NCBI RefSeq assembly: GCF_021917145.1
Contig: NC_061068.1
Location: 8,745,724-8,809,723 of the forward strand
DNA length: 64,000 bases
Reading direction: 5' to 3'
Source of the DNA: Hypomesus transpacificus
Lineage: Eukaryota > Chordata > Actinopteri > Osmeriformes > Osmeridae
Made by a program: the position numbers and the translations under genes. Below, piece after piece: positions 53,301-64,000 of the stretch; the stretch's first letter is position 1; the number at the start of each line of letters is the position of its first letter. Under the pieces are notes generated by a model. The model was given only the letters and a program-made list of their open reading frames with translations. It had not been told where the DNA came from and ran no database searches.

Positions 53301-53411
53301 TGCCCAGACTGACTCGGTGGTGCTGCAGTCCACACAGCTCCATTTCTGCGGGTTCAGGACTGAATGGTCATGGCCCAGGCGGAGGCGGCCCACGTGCTTA
53401 CAGCGATCCAT
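50392..53411 (-). CDS. usp49: Ubiquitin carboxyl-terminal hydrolase 49
   Basis: USP49 is a nuclear cysteine deubiquitinase; in mammals it removes ubiquitin from histone H2B and affects co-transcriptional splicing. Minus-strand exons 53411-51987, 51796-51589, 51442-51334, 51044-50839 and 50495-50392 join to 683 codons plus TAG (human: 688). An N-terminal zinc-finger UBP domain (about residues 4-80: C4, H6, C26, C29, C38, C41, C76, C79) precedes an Arg/Glu-rich coiled stretch (150-185) and the USP catalytic core. The Cys box is [13 protein letters not shown] with Cys275, and the His box is GSGHYTAY. The last exon ([20 protein letters not shown]) ends ILFYTQRSA, as in USP49 and unlike its paralogue USP44. 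med20 upstream on the same strand and bysl/ccnd3 beyond match the human 6p21.1 order. Confidence 0.95.
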
Positions 53412-53478
53412 CTCTCAAGATGCACATGTGCCTGTGGCGTCAGGACACACCCCCCTGAGCCAAGCAGCAGCTCATTCT
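53412..53478 (-). other. usp49: usp49 5' UTR part of the first coding exon
   Basis: A minus-strand acceptor, CCCTTTGTCAG|AATGAGC, sits at about 53,478, so some 67 nt of leader precede the ATG at 53,411. AATGAGCTGC contains a short upstream ATG in another frame. Confidence 0.55.
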
Positions 53479-53479
53479 G

Positions 53480-54935
53480 ACAAAGGGAAATGCCAAAGAA
53501 TAACTTATTTACAAGCTTTAATGAACCAATTAATTATTTATGACTGAATAACAATAAAAATTGGTTAAAATGGAAGTTACATGTGGAACGAAACCCTCCT
53601 GTTGGATGTCTGTTACTTACTGTTTTGATTCAGTTGATGTACTGTCAACATTACAACCGAACTGATCTTCATAACAGCATTTAACGACCTGCAATATCCA
53701 CTGTTTCACTGCAATGAAGAAATATAGGTTTCAAGTGAGTAGAAACGTATCAGCAATTTCAGGACTAAATAATAAATTAAGTAACCCACTGCCACTGGCC
53801 AACAATGACTAAGACTACTAAGACTGCTTGTCCCACAACATAGTAACACAGCACAAGTTGACGAATACGGCGAGCTAAACTCCTTTCTATAATCTCATCG
53901 CCAATATATTAAGTTCACAGGACACCAGTTCACAGGATACCAACACCCGTTTAGCCTGCAGTCGTCAGGTATCATAACTAGCTAGCTCCTTAGAAGGGAA
54001 ATCAGACAAACTCTGTAACAATGTCTAACTAAACAAAAACGAGTAGTATACAGACTGCTGCCATGGCTGTGGCTAGCAAGCTGGACTACCTACATAGTCC
54101 GCCTAACTTATCTACGATACTTACTCGAGACCGTCATGCAACCCAACAATTCCTCACTTCGTCTCATGTCAATGGTAAAAAATCTAAATGTAGAAGTATA
54201 TTTGATGCAACTGTCATTCATTCACCTCTTTGGTATTGTCCTTCTTTGTCAGTGTTTGGCCAGCATGCTAGCTAGTTTTCTATCCCCTTCCATTTTCAAG
54301 ACAATGCAATCGATGCTCATATAGCCAGATGGCTGACTAAACTGGCTAACGTTTGCTAGACTACTTCGGTCGCTAGTGTAGCTCAATTACCAGGCACCGT
54401 ACTTCTAGTACCAGACAGAACAAAGACCAGTCTCATATATATCCTCTGTCTTCTGAACACTGTCACAACATTTTCTGACGACTGCAATGGCTAACATTAT
54501 TAAACACTGCCAGACAGCACATCGTTTAAAGTGATATACCCTAGTCAAGTTAGCTAGCTCGCTAGCGATGTGTGAAGAACTTAACATAAATGTAGTTAGC
54601 ATACTGGACTAGCTAGCTAGCTTTATAACACCACGCTAGCAAGATGACTACAGCCGGTGGCTTGCTAGCTCCACCTTAAAATAGCTAGCTGACGTTAGCC
54701 AAGGCAAGAACAGCAGCAGGGAAGTCAACCACCGCCGGGATTTGTACTAGCCTGCAAGCTAGCTAGCCCTAATCAGTGAAGTAGCTAAATACCTAGCTTG
54801 CTAGGCTGATAGTTACTGTAGCACTGCAACTACTATACTAGCTACTTTACCAAGACAATTTCACTTGACAAATGACATTTGGTACTCATCCGAAAAAACA
54901 ACCCCATAAAATGTAAACATTTCTGAAACATTTAC
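53480..54935 (-). other. usp49: usp49 intron 1, GCTAGC-rich
   Basis: A non-coding 1.45-kb interval between the putative leader exon and the coding exon. Short frames on either strand show no domain. It is dense in GCTAGC/CTAGCT words (see findings). Confidence 0.5.
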
Positions 54936-55070
54936 CGCATGCTGTTGTCAGTCAGAAACCCCGAGACAACCGAACTCTTTCTTTCTGATCCGGGCTGGCT
55001 TTTCAACCGTGCGGGAACAAATCTCTAACGTTAGCTAATAGTAGTAGTAGCTAGCTAGCTAGTCCCTTCA
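54936..55070 (-). promoter_or_regulatory. usp49: usp49 promoter and untranslated exon 1
   Basis: On the minus strand a leader ending ACAGCATGCG|GTAAAT (54,936) would splice to the 53,478 acceptor. The upstream sequence holds CTTTCTTTCTG and GTTGTCTCGGGG segments and the teleost promoter-like word TAACGTTAGCTAA (55,026-55,038). The TSS is not determined. Confidence 0.4.
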
Positions 55071-55231
55071 CACACCGTTCTACGTTGACTCGCATCGATT
55101 GGCACACAGGATGTGGCATTCATTCCTTCAACTCGGAGCCGAGCCAAGCGTATCGTTGGCAGTTTTATGTTCTGATCATAATTTACGTTATTCAATATGC
55201 AAGTTAAGCAAGACAAAATATAAAAAAGGTT

Positions 55232-55237
55232 TTTATT
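55232..55237 (-). terminator. med20: med20 poly(A) signal
   Basis: Plus-strand TTTATT reads AATAAA on the minus strand, about 470 nt after the med20 stop. A second copy at 55,351-55,356 could be used as well. Confidence 0.55.
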
Positions 55238-55701
55238 GATTGGAAAAACAAGTTTAAGAAAACAATACAAACTTCTCACATTATTAGCCAGAAACATCAA
55301 ACCAATGCACACATCCCAATGGCATGAAATAGGTTTTGATATTCCATTACTTTATTTAAATCTAAATATGCAAAGTCAGATGATACGTGTGTTTTGCATT
55401 CCTGGCTATTATACAATAAGTCCACTGTGGTCTACAGTTGTTAAAGGCCCCACAGGGACTTGCATTCCTTGTATTTCAGATCTCTGCTATAGCCTTTTTT
55501 TGCATACAAACAAGGATTTGAAAACACAGATGTTCCCTAAATCTGGTCATTTGACATGTCATGACTGAATCCCAGATCTGATTGGAAATAAGTGATTAGT
55601 GATTCATTAGTGAACTGGAATAGAAGTCTTTTCATAAATTGGGTCCATTACAAAGGTTGAGAAACAGTTGAGGAATATTCCTTTTCTCTTTCCTGGAGAC
55701 C

Positions 55702-56847
55702 TCAGCGTCCAGTACCCCCTGGAATTACCTGCTGTTTACGTAGTTTGCTGAATAACTCCAGATACTGAGTCATGGTGTCAACACAGTCCGCTGGGGCATA
55801 TAGACCCTCAGGTTTGGTGGCAAAGACTGAAGGTAGCTCAGGGATGCTAGGGCCCAGGAATGTCTGCATATACTCTTTCATCAAGTTCCAGCAGTCCCCT
55901 GGGATCACGCAGGGACAATACTCCACCTTGACAAACACAAACAGGTTACAAATGGTACTGATAACACATCCGATTTAGTAGTGGACTTTCAATACCTCAC
56001 CTCTACTGAAATGCCCCTTGCACTAGAGCTCATTGTGACAGCTCCAACTTTGATCAGGAAATCACAATAGCGGAAGCGAGTGCCCCGACTCTCCACCTTG
56101 TGCCCCTTGGCATTCTGAAAGTGGCTCTTCAGCTTTATCATGAGCACATCAAAATTTCCATCTGCAGTGAGACAGGGCCCCCCTTCAAATAGAGCTAGGC
56201 AGCTCAGGGGAGTCTCAGAGTTGTGCATCACATACAGAAGCTTTGAAGGCTGACCTGTGATGGAAACAAACAAACAAACAGTTTTCATTGATGTGAGTTT
56301 GCCATGAGTTTGGTATTGGAAAGCGTTGTCAATTTCATAATTAGGATTATAATTAAGTTGACTAGAATTGTGTGCAGATCAGTGCAAAAATTGAAGTGAC
56401 ATTAATTGTAAAATTGAAGTGACATTAATTGTACCGCTGGTGTTTCCTGTGGCATGGTACGTCTCACAGTCCACGTAAAAGCTTCCATGCTTTACAGCGC
56501 CAAGCTGTTCCAGCTTTTTGTGCAGAATGTCTATTGTTTGCTGCACACTCTTCCCCTCTGCAATGGGCACCTGACACACACTGAAGCATAACACAACGTT
56601 GGCATTATACTTACATATATGCCACACAAAGGTTTAATCTTGAATAAGGTTGTGAAGACATACAGAGCATATCGAAAAAGGAACAGTAAAATGTATTGTG
56701 AGTCAACAAGTATAATTTACTTAAAATTGCGGACGATAAGCAACCAGGCTTAATAAATAATCTCGAAGTAATATGGTTTTTATCAGTTTTAATCTTGGCA
56801 GAAAATACAGCAAATAAACTACCCCAATCTCACCAAGTCACCCCCAT
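55702..56847 (-). CDS. med20: Mediator complex subunit 20
   Basis: MED20 (TRFP) is a head-module subunit of Mediator, pairing with MED18 to link activators to RNA polymerase II. Minus-strand exons 56847-56834, 56580-56435, 56254-56001 and 55926-55702 join to exactly 212 codons plus TGA, the human length. Exon 1 codes for only MGVT plus two bases of Cys. I placed its acceptor at GCTTCAG|TGTGTGTCAG because it restores [19 protein letters not shown], matching human [19 protein letters not shown]. Conserved blocks are [64 protein letters not shown] and the [13 protein letters not shown] junction. It is head to head with bysl. Confidence 0.95.
56387..56432. repeat. 23-bp perfect tandem duplication at the start of med20 intron 2
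   Basis: Two exact, abutting copies (56,387-56,409 and 56,410-56,432) of a 23-bp unit beginning AAAATTGAAGTGACATT, directly next to the donor of med20 exon 2 (56,435). Confidence 0.9.
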
Positions 56848-57229
56848 TGTGCCAGCAGTTAGCTTGTCCCGAAAATCTACGCGCAAACACACCATCAACG
56901 TCCGGCGTAAGAGGAAATGATGCAATTATTGGTGCTGACAAATCCTTAATGTGCATTACATTCATACATTCTATATATTAGCGTAACCAGTATTCGATTA
57001 TAGGTTCACTAAATGTGTTCAAAAATAAATAAATGAATCTGTAAAAGCTGATGAAATGTGCTTTCTAAAATGTACGGAAATGTAGTTTAGCGTCACTTCC
57101 TCTGTAGCAGTGCACGTGTGGGTTGAAAACAAGTCTACGCAAGCTAACATTAATGTTAGAATACTTTTGCCAAATCTTTGGTTGAATAGGAACAACAATT
57201 AAGTAGGGCCACTTTACAGAGCCTTACCA
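56848..57229. promoter_or_regulatory. Bidirectional med20/bysl promoter interval
   Basis: Only 382 bp separate the two divergent start codons. Visible sites include a perfect E-box, CACGTG, at 57,113-57,118 and ETS-type CACTTCCTC at about 57,093-57,101. No TATA box is well placed for either gene. CACGTG fits MYC control of ribosome-assembly genes, but occupancy is inferred. Confidence 0.6.
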
Positions 57230-59537
57230 ATGCCTAAAGTGAAGAAATCCAGAGGCGGAGGGGTTGAAAAGAGCGGTGGAACGTTGGCGTTGGCTGATCA
57301 GATTCTACAAGGGGACATGGTAAGAGTCCCAGGCAGAGTAAAGAGCAGAGACACGAGGGAAGATGAAGAAGATGAGTACGTGGACGAGCGTCTGTCACGG
57401 AAAATCTTGGAACAGGCTCGAATTCAGCAAGAGGAACTACAGACAGAATATGGCTTGGAACCGGAGGTCAAGAAAAAACCAGCCACCGTTTTAGGTGACG
57501 TTGCACGCTAGCTACTGAAGTAATACAAGTTGTACTTGATGACATCCCCGTTCATAAGTCAGCCTACTACTAATACTTTAAGCCTTGCTTATGGAATATA
57601 AATATTTTTTGATGAACTAGTGGGTAAAATATTATGTTATTGTGATGTTTGTTTTATCCCCTGGACGATTGTTGTCATACTGTTATTTCTCCTGTAGGCC
57701 CTCACACCAAGGATGAAGACTCAGATGAGGAGTGGCCGGCTCTTGGAGAAGCAGGAGCAGGAGAGGGGGATGATGCTGGTTGTGCAACTGAAGTGGTGGT
57801 GGATGCAGAGGATGAGAAAGCCATTGAAACTTTCATGAATAAAAATCCTCCAATGAGGTAAGCTAAAACAAAAGGCTGGACTCCGAATCAAGCCTGGGTA
57901 TCACTTTCCATCCTAACACATAATACAAGTTATACATGATACCCACTTCTTATTGTAGACGGACACTAGCTGACATCATCATGGAGAAGATCACAGAGAA
58001 ACAGACAGAAGTGGGAACCGTGATGTCAGAGATTTCAGGAAGACCAATGCCACAGCTGGACCCAAGGGTCATTGAAGTCTACAGAGGAGTAAACAAGGTG
58101 ACAAGTTATGTTGGATATATTTTAACAGCTGTGGATCATAGCAGGTAAATATCTTGCTGAGAACAGTTGTTTTACTTGTCTGAATGCCGTTTTAGGTCTT
58201 GTCTAGATACAGAAGTGGTAAGCTCCCCAAGGCTTTCAAGATCATTCCGGCATTATCAAACTGGGAGCAGGTACTGTACCTGACTGAGCCTGAGACCTGG
58301 ACAGCTGCTGCTATGTACCAGGCAACAAGGTATGTTGGAACTATAGACATGCAGTTGATCTGTGGGTCAATTTCCAAGGATATGTCATATCTAATTTGGA
58401 CAGTGGCTGACAATAAAGCTTCCGTTTATTGCAGAATCTTCTCTTCCAATCTGAAAGAGCGAATGGCCCAAAGGTTCTACAATTTGGTGCTGCTGCCCAG
58501 AATAAGAGATGACATAGCAGAGTACAAAAAACTCAACTTCCACCTTTACAACGCATTGAAGAAAGCCCTCTTCAAACCTGGGGCATGGTTTAAAGGTGAG
58601 ATACTTGAATAGAAATGAGTTTATTCAGCAGTAGGGCACCCCAGAGGCTCACCGGTCAATTGTGCATACCACAGAAACGGAGGCAGTACCGCAAGGGCAA
58701 GTTATGTTTCTGTGTAGTTGCCAAAATGTGCAGGTGTTAGTTAATCACAATAGTCTTTCTTGTAAAAGACTTGTACAGTAAGCTTGCTGTACATGATCCC
58801 TTAGATGTCAGTATGCTATTTGCTAAAACAGTGATCAATTATCCAGTTTTATTTTATGCTCATTTGTTTCCCTCAGGTATTCTGATCCCTCTCTGTGAAT
58901 CTGGAACATGCACTCTTAGAGAAGCCATCATCATCGGAAGCATACTTACCAAGTGCTCGATACCTGTACTCCACTCCAGGTAAGGTAGGGGTCCTCCCTT
59001 AAGGAGGTACGATGGTATAATCTTACCTAGTCTAATCAAAGGAGACCTTTATCATCCAAATATCAACCATCTGTTAACACACTATTTTTTACCTTGATTG
59101 TATACACACTTACAGTTGTGACACCTTTCAAACTAAGAAGACAGTAAGTGGGAATATTGACTGGAAATTTCCCTTTAACCCTCAGCGCTGCCATGCTGAA
59201 ACTCGCAGAGATGGAGTACAATGGTGCCAACAGCATCTTTCTGCGCCTGTTACTGGACAAGAAATATGCCGTGCCATTCCGTGTCCTGGATGCCTTGGTC
59301 GCACACTTCCTGTCTTTCCGCAGTGAGAAACGTGTCCTTCCTGTGCTGTGGCATCAAAGCCTGCTCACCCTGACACAGCGCTACAAGGCTGACCTGGCTT
59401 CTGAACAGAAGGGAGCACTGCTCGAGCTACTCAAGATTCAAACACACCCTCAGATCTCTGCAGAGATCCGACGAGAGCTGCAAAACTCTGAATCCCGGGA
59501 TCTTGAAACGGCAATGCCAGTCATGATGATGGACTGA
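57230..59537 (+). CDS. bysl: Bystin (ENP1 homologue), 40S ribosome assembly factor
   Basis: Bystin works in the nucleolus on pre-40S particles and 20S/18S rRNA maturation; the yeast homologue is Enp1. Exons 57230-57494, 57698-57857, 57959-58097, 58196-58329, 58435-58595, 58877-58979 and 59186-59537 join with GT-AG borders to 437 codons plus TGA, equal to the human protein. A basic, charged N-terminus ([10 protein letters not shown], then acidic EDEEDEY) leads to the bystin domain from about residue 130: [73 protein letters not shown] and [12 protein letters not shown]. It is followed in the same direction by ccnd3, as in human. Confidence 0.97.
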
Positions 59538-59950
59538 GTGTGGGCAGGGCATGCTCCCACTATCTTTTGCTCCATGATGCCATCATAGTTAATATTGTAC
59601 ACTGAAAATGGGCAAGGGCTGCAATTGTAGGTGTGTCAGACCATGCAGTCCCTGGATTCGATATACATATTGATTGTGCAATTGTTTTGTGAATGCTAAA
59701 TGAAAAACCTCACACTTCAGGCCACATTGAGTATGTGTTCACAAAATTACATGAACATGCACATTTAGTGTTTAAATACTGTCTTCAACAATTGTTGAAA
59801 AGGTTCGTTTCCCAAATAATAATTTAATATGGACCTTCACCAATCACCCTTGGAATTTCACCCTCACCCATACCTGCATTAACCACATCGGACAACAATG
59901 GACTGATCAATTTAAAAAGTAAATAATCCAAACAATCTTTGTAAAGGTTT

Positions 59951-59956
59951 AATAAA
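59951..59956 (+). terminator. bysl: bysl poly(A) signal AATAAA
   Basis: The hexamer in GGTTTAATAAATTAAC lies about 410 nt after the stop and about 300 nt before the ccnd3 ATG. Confidence 0.6.
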
Positions 59957-60262
59957 TTAACTTTTTGAGAGTTATATAGCTATATGTTTGATCAGTGTGA
60001 AAATTCAGATTTATGAAGATTAGGTTTCCATATAACTACTCAAGGCACCACGTTTGGTGCTGGCTGCCTAGCAGTCCCCGTTGTGGAATGCTGCGCGAAA
60101 ACAGCGGATTTGAGATTGAGGAAACCACCTTCAGAATATCTGCTTTTGTTGACCCTCCTAGTTTTGCTAGCAATTGACAGATTTCTTCAGATTAGCCTCG
60201 ATTGTAGCAAAGTAGCTATCTGACAAAAATAACGGCGGTAACACATTAATTTGTTTCGTCGA

Positions 60263-62518
60263 ATGGAGTTGACATGTCATGAAGATGGAGGATTCATAAC
60301 TACATCAAACTGTACCACCCAATCTGCTGAGGTCATGGCTATCCGGGCCTGCAAAGACCCTGTCCTGACAACGGACTATCGGATTTGGCAAAATCTCTTA
60401 GCCATAGAGAAGACAAACCAAGTTATGCCATCCTACTTTGGCACAGTTCAGACAGATATTCAGCCCTACATGAGGAGAATATTGGCTGTATGGATGCTGC
60501 AGGTAATTGAGCTAATGTTGCATAACGTTAGATTTTATTAGCTTCCCTGGATACAGTAATAACACTCAACATCAGGCTGTTTTCCAAGCTGTACACCACA
60601 GAGTTTCGTGGTGTCAGGATAGATCTAATATTTGAAAGTGTTGTTCAACACCCCCATATAACGTTTCTCTGACAGGTTTGTGAGGAGCAGAAGTGTGAAG
60701 AGGAGGTGTTCCCTTTAGCGATCCACTACCTAGATCGTTATTTGAGTCGTGTTTTCGTTCAGAGGACAAACCTGCAGCTTCTAGGAGCTGTTTGCATGTT
60801 CCTATCTTCCAAGCTACGAGAAACAGTTCCCCTGAGTGCCAGAAGGCTTTGTATCTACACAGACAATGCCATTTCGGTCTCTGATCTCCTGGTAAATACA
60901 AGATTTGACATATATTACAATAGGTGACATGACACAGTAGCCTACACACATTTAAATGGTGGATGATTGAAAGACGTCATGAAAGATTAATACAAATGTT
61001 TCATCTTCAAATATGTGGATGTAATGTATGTAAACTGTGTGTTGGTGTGCTGTGTTTGGTCCACAGCAGTGGGAGCTGCCAGTAGTAGCTGGGTTAGAAT
61101 GGAATCTTGGCTCTGTGCTTCCCTCTGACTTCCTGGAACCCATTCTTCATGAAATACCAATAATCCCTCTTAACCTCCATGCCTTGCGCAGACATGTCCA
61201 CTCCTACATCGCCCTTGCAGCAACAGGTATGGGTATTTTGTCTAATGGAGTTAGCTGTTTCAGTGACATCTGCTGTTTTTCTTATTCAATTAAATCAGGC
61301 ACCTCTGTGTTTGATGAACAATGGGCACACAGTAGCCATAACTTCATTTTCACTTCATTGCAGAGATGAACCACTGACACTGAGTTTGTGTAATCCTGTA
61401 TTGCGGTATGAAAGACCTATGTCCGTCCTTTCAGTTGCCCAATTTCCCACGAATCTCCCATGAGGTTGCCTGAGGCAACCCATAACTTTGATTTCGATGT
61501 GTCAGCAGTTCATTGCAGAGATAGGGATGAGTTTGTGTAATCCTGTATTGTGTGGTATGAAAGACCCACGTCTGTCCTTTCAGTTGCCTAATTTCCCACG
61601 AATCTCCCGTGAGGTTGCCTGAGGCAACCAGTCACAGGGATATAGTATTTTGCATTGAATTTGACCTTGCATCTCTATAGTTTCAGTAAAAGATTACTTT
61701 AAATGGTTTGTTAGTCACACCAGCCTAATAGCTTAAAGACAATCAGCTTTTGGGAATGGCATTTTAGAACTTAGTTTTTGTGTCATGGTGTGTATGAGAG
61801 ACAGGGATTTTATCGATTTCCTCCTGACTACAAATTTACCAACAGCATTTCCTCCAGCACTCTGGTATTTTGCCCTGCATTAACTGCCATCCACAAGTTA
61901 ATAATAAGCTGCTACTAACCTAAAAATATACTTGTTTTGTACATCCATTTTCCTATTCTCTGTTTCCAGAATATACATTTTCAGTCTTCCTGCCCTCAAC
62001 AATCGCTTGTGCCAGTGTGGCAGCTGCCATCCGCAGACTCAGTCTTCTTGATGGAGGGCTCTCCACTGATTCACTCATGCAGCTTCTGGCTAATATTTTG
62101 GCCATTGATCTAGTAAGGCTAAACTGTATAACCTAATATTCTGCTGATTCAATATATTCTGTCTCAAACTCAAGCCTGCCTTGCAGTTCACCATGGTAGG
62201 GTAAAGGTTTAAAGTTAGCTTAACTGTTTCAGGATGAATCCTAAGCACACTTGTTATTGGGTGATGCTTGGGCCAACAAAATATGTTGTGCATCTGTAAC
62301 CTGACCCTTGATAACTGGTGACTTATATGTTTTGCTCTGTACCTTAACAGGACTCCCTCAGCTCCTGTTATAGTCAGTTGGAAAATATGCTTGACCTCAA
62401 CCTTCCCTCGTGCTCCCAATCCACAGCTGTCAGCAGGCCAGGAACGCCTGCTCTTGAGCATAGCTCCACCCCCACTGACGTGCAGGACGTACATTTGTCC
62501 CCCCTGGTCTACAAATGA
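60263..62518 (+). CDS. ccnd3: G1/S-specific cyclin D3
   Basis: Cyclin D3 activates CDK4/6 to phosphorylate RB. Exons 60263-60502, 60676-60891, 61067-61226, 61970-62112 and 62351-62518 join to 308 codons plus TGA; human is 292 and the extra length is mostly at the N-terminus. I use the ATG that gives MELTCHE, an intact LxCxE RB-binding motif at residues 3-7. The cyclin box follows ([50 protein letters not shown]). The C-terminus keeps the STPTDV phosphodegron, with Thr293-Pro294 equivalent to human Thr283. Downstream position after bysl matches human 6p21.1, and the 160-nt exon 3 is typical of D-type cyclins. The motifs and synteny favour D3 over D1 or D2. Confidence 0.93.
61354..61629. repeat. 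Two diverged direct repeats of about 120 bp in ccnd3 intron 3
   Basis: Copies at 61,354-61,480 and 61,509-61,629 share TTCATTGCAGAGAT, TGAGTTTGTGTAATCCTGTA, CAATTTCCCACGAATCTCCC-type sequence and the end GAGGTTGCCTGAGGCAACC, with about a dozen changes and one indel. Each ends in a perfect hairpin, GGTTGCC-TGA-GGCAACC. It is either a local tandem duplication or two copies of an unnamed element. Confidence 0.85.
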
Positions 62519-63525
62519 TGTACACAACTTCACTTTAACTAGTCTCAGGAGCGATTGGTAGTTTATTTATGTAATAATTCAAGTGAGACCAGAGCAATAG
62601 CTAATGGCAGTGTGCAACACTGTAGAGTGGTACAAGCACATTATCTCTGTACTAAGATTGTCCGTGATATCTTGAAGTTCCTCGCACACTTGGTGTTTCA
62701 CACATAATTAATTAAAGGGATGTCCTTTTGGGACATTATGTAATGGTTCCCTGCTATTAGACAGTCTATTTAAGAGTTCAGTGTTGTTGTTTGGCGGTTG
62801 CTTCTAACATTTAAAAAAATGCTTTGTTTCTTTATCTTGCTTTAGTATACAGTTGCAATAGTATTCCTATTTGGTTGGTGACGTTTGTTTTCACTTCAGA
62901 CATGCTATTTGTCACACTTGCCTGACATTTTTCACTTGATGTTAATGTTAGCTTGGTGAGTCATGCTTTCAATGCATACAATATGAATTATCATAAAACA
63001 TTTCTTATCCTATCTATTAAGTGTATTCAGTCCTTATTGATTCTGAAGTGACATTTCTCGATTCCTAACAATGTGCTGAGATAGACCTCTAGTAAGGTTG
63101 CGTGATAAGTGCTGATAAACAGTCTTCTGTATCACACTACAGTAATAGGTTAACCACAACTACCATAAACATTTATTACTAGGTCACACAGAACAAAAGA
63201 TATTCATTTATTTTTTATTTTTTATAATTCACTATGCCAGATCAGTGAAAGCACAAAGTCACACAGATAAGGCTGGCATTGTGGCCAATATAAATGTGGT
63301 CCAAAAAAAAAAAAGCTTCTGAAGAATCCAGTGTTTCCATTTTCATGACACATTTGACATAATTATGTGCAAGTGGATGACTAGACAAAATCCACACTTT
63401 CCTGTTTAACACAAACAAAATCCCAACAAGAAATGTATACAATTACATTTGAAAAGCAATATCCTCAGTATTTGTTGTTAGTGATATTGCTGCTTTAGTC
63501 TAATGTCTTTACTACCACTGAATAT

Positions 63526-63570
63526 GCGACTGTAAGTCGCTCTGGATAAGAGCGTCTGCTAAAAGACTAT
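63526..63570 (+). mobile_element. Teleost SINE tail motif
   Basis: GCGACTGTAAGTCGCTCTGG continuing into ATAAGAGCGTCTGCTAAA is an almost intact copy of a tail segment found very widely in fish SINE-type repeats. The upstream head is not recognisable, so it is a fragment or a very old copy. Confidence 0.6.
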
Positions 63571-63844
63571 TAAAAATATGTTTATGGATTGCTGCTGCTG
63601 ACATTCAGAGCTCCAAATACAAATTTGATACAAATTTCCCTCTAAATCCAATTTGTCTTAAGCATATTCCAGTCATTGGCAAGCAACTTGATGCTGAATA
63701 GGCCACCATCTCTTGTGCAATTAGAAATGGTGTATTTATTCAACATTCATGTGAGTGGCCATATTAAACAGCCAAATAGTTTGATGAATTGCATAAATCC
63801 TAATCATATACAAGACATACTGTACATTGACTTAACAGCACAGC

Positions 63845-63850
63845 AATAAA
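63845..63850 (+). terminator. ccnd3: Candidate ccnd3 poly(A) signal AATAAA
   Basis: The hexamer in CAGCAATAAAATCTC lies about 1.33 kb after the stop codon. Confidence 0.4.
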
Positions 63851-64000
63851 ATCTCACTCCGAACACCTGCTGTTATGATTACAGGGCAACCAAACTCACC
63901 TTTAGACTTTTTCTCATAAAGCAATCAACCCATGGACAAAGGCTTCATGGCATTTTTCAGTTCCTTAAAAGGATTACATATTAACTTAATCAGTACTACA

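Larger units (their letters stand above)
62519..64000 (+). other. ccnd3: ccnd3 3' UTR and downstream flank
   Basis: No further coding sequence is seen to the window edge. An AATAAA occurs at 63,845-63,850. If it is the true end, the 3' UTR is about 1.3 kb and contains the SINE tail at 63,526-63,570. Earlier ATTAAA-type signals near 62,711 are weaker. Confidence 0.5.

Noticed and set aside
52005-53312. Plus-strand frames opposite usp49
   Set aside because: Antisense shadows of a GC-rich coding exon; the minus frame has the full set of USP motifs.
58094-58148. Open extension of bysl exon 3 past 58,097
   Set aside because: Joining at AAG|GTGACA to the exon at 58,196 restores the conserved [13 protein letters not shown] sequence, so the extension is intron.

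Overview
This window is vertebrate nuclear DNA, almost certainly from a ray-finned (teleost) fish. It has split genes with GT-AG introns, many CA/GT, CT/GA and GGGA microsatellites, and dispersed motifs typical of teleost repeats. The encoded proteins match bony-vertebrate families closely. I cannot name the species. There are no prokaryotic operons, CRISPR arrays or recognisable viral genes.

Layout. Bases 1 to about 33,000 are gene-poor and full of simple repeats. The only coding piece I can support there is a small minus-strand first exon with a signal peptide (8314-8413), whose gene would continue beyond the left edge. This part also holds a 12-copy, 67-bp pyrimidine-rich minisatellite (about 11,660-12,500), a roughly 400-bp homopurine block (9,859-10,240) and a GGGA array (17,284-17,494).

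From 33,300 rightwards the window is gene-dense. On the plus strand are srsf3 (splicing factor, with its poison exon in intron 3), cdkn1a (p21 CDK inhibitor) and tmcc2 (ER membrane coiled-coil protein). On the minus strand are usp49 (deubiquitinase) and med20 (Mediator subunit). On the plus strand again are bysl (40S ribosome assembly) and ccnd3 (cyclin D3). I reconstructed all seven reading frames exon by exon. Each closes in frame, and the deduced lengths are srsf3 168, cdkn1a 164, tmcc2 492, usp49 683, med20 212, bysl 437 and ccnd3 308 residues.

How the genes relate. srsf3-cdkn1a and usp49-med20-bysl-ccnd3 are both neighbour groups known from human 6p21, where they lie about 5 Mb apart. 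Here they are joined within 30 kb, with tmcc2 (human 1q32) between them. This puts a CDK4/6 activator (cyclin D3) and a G1 CDK inhibitor (p21) about 20 kb apart. med20 and bysl are head to head and share a 382-bp promoter interval.

Most interesting regulatory items: the srsf3 poison exon with an in-frame stop; a strong p53-type site just upstream of a TATA-like cdkn1a promoter; a 30-C tract beside the last cdkn1a acceptor; a tmcc2 first exon that may donate only the ATG; and the minisatellite that tandemly repeats a near-ideal splice acceptor.
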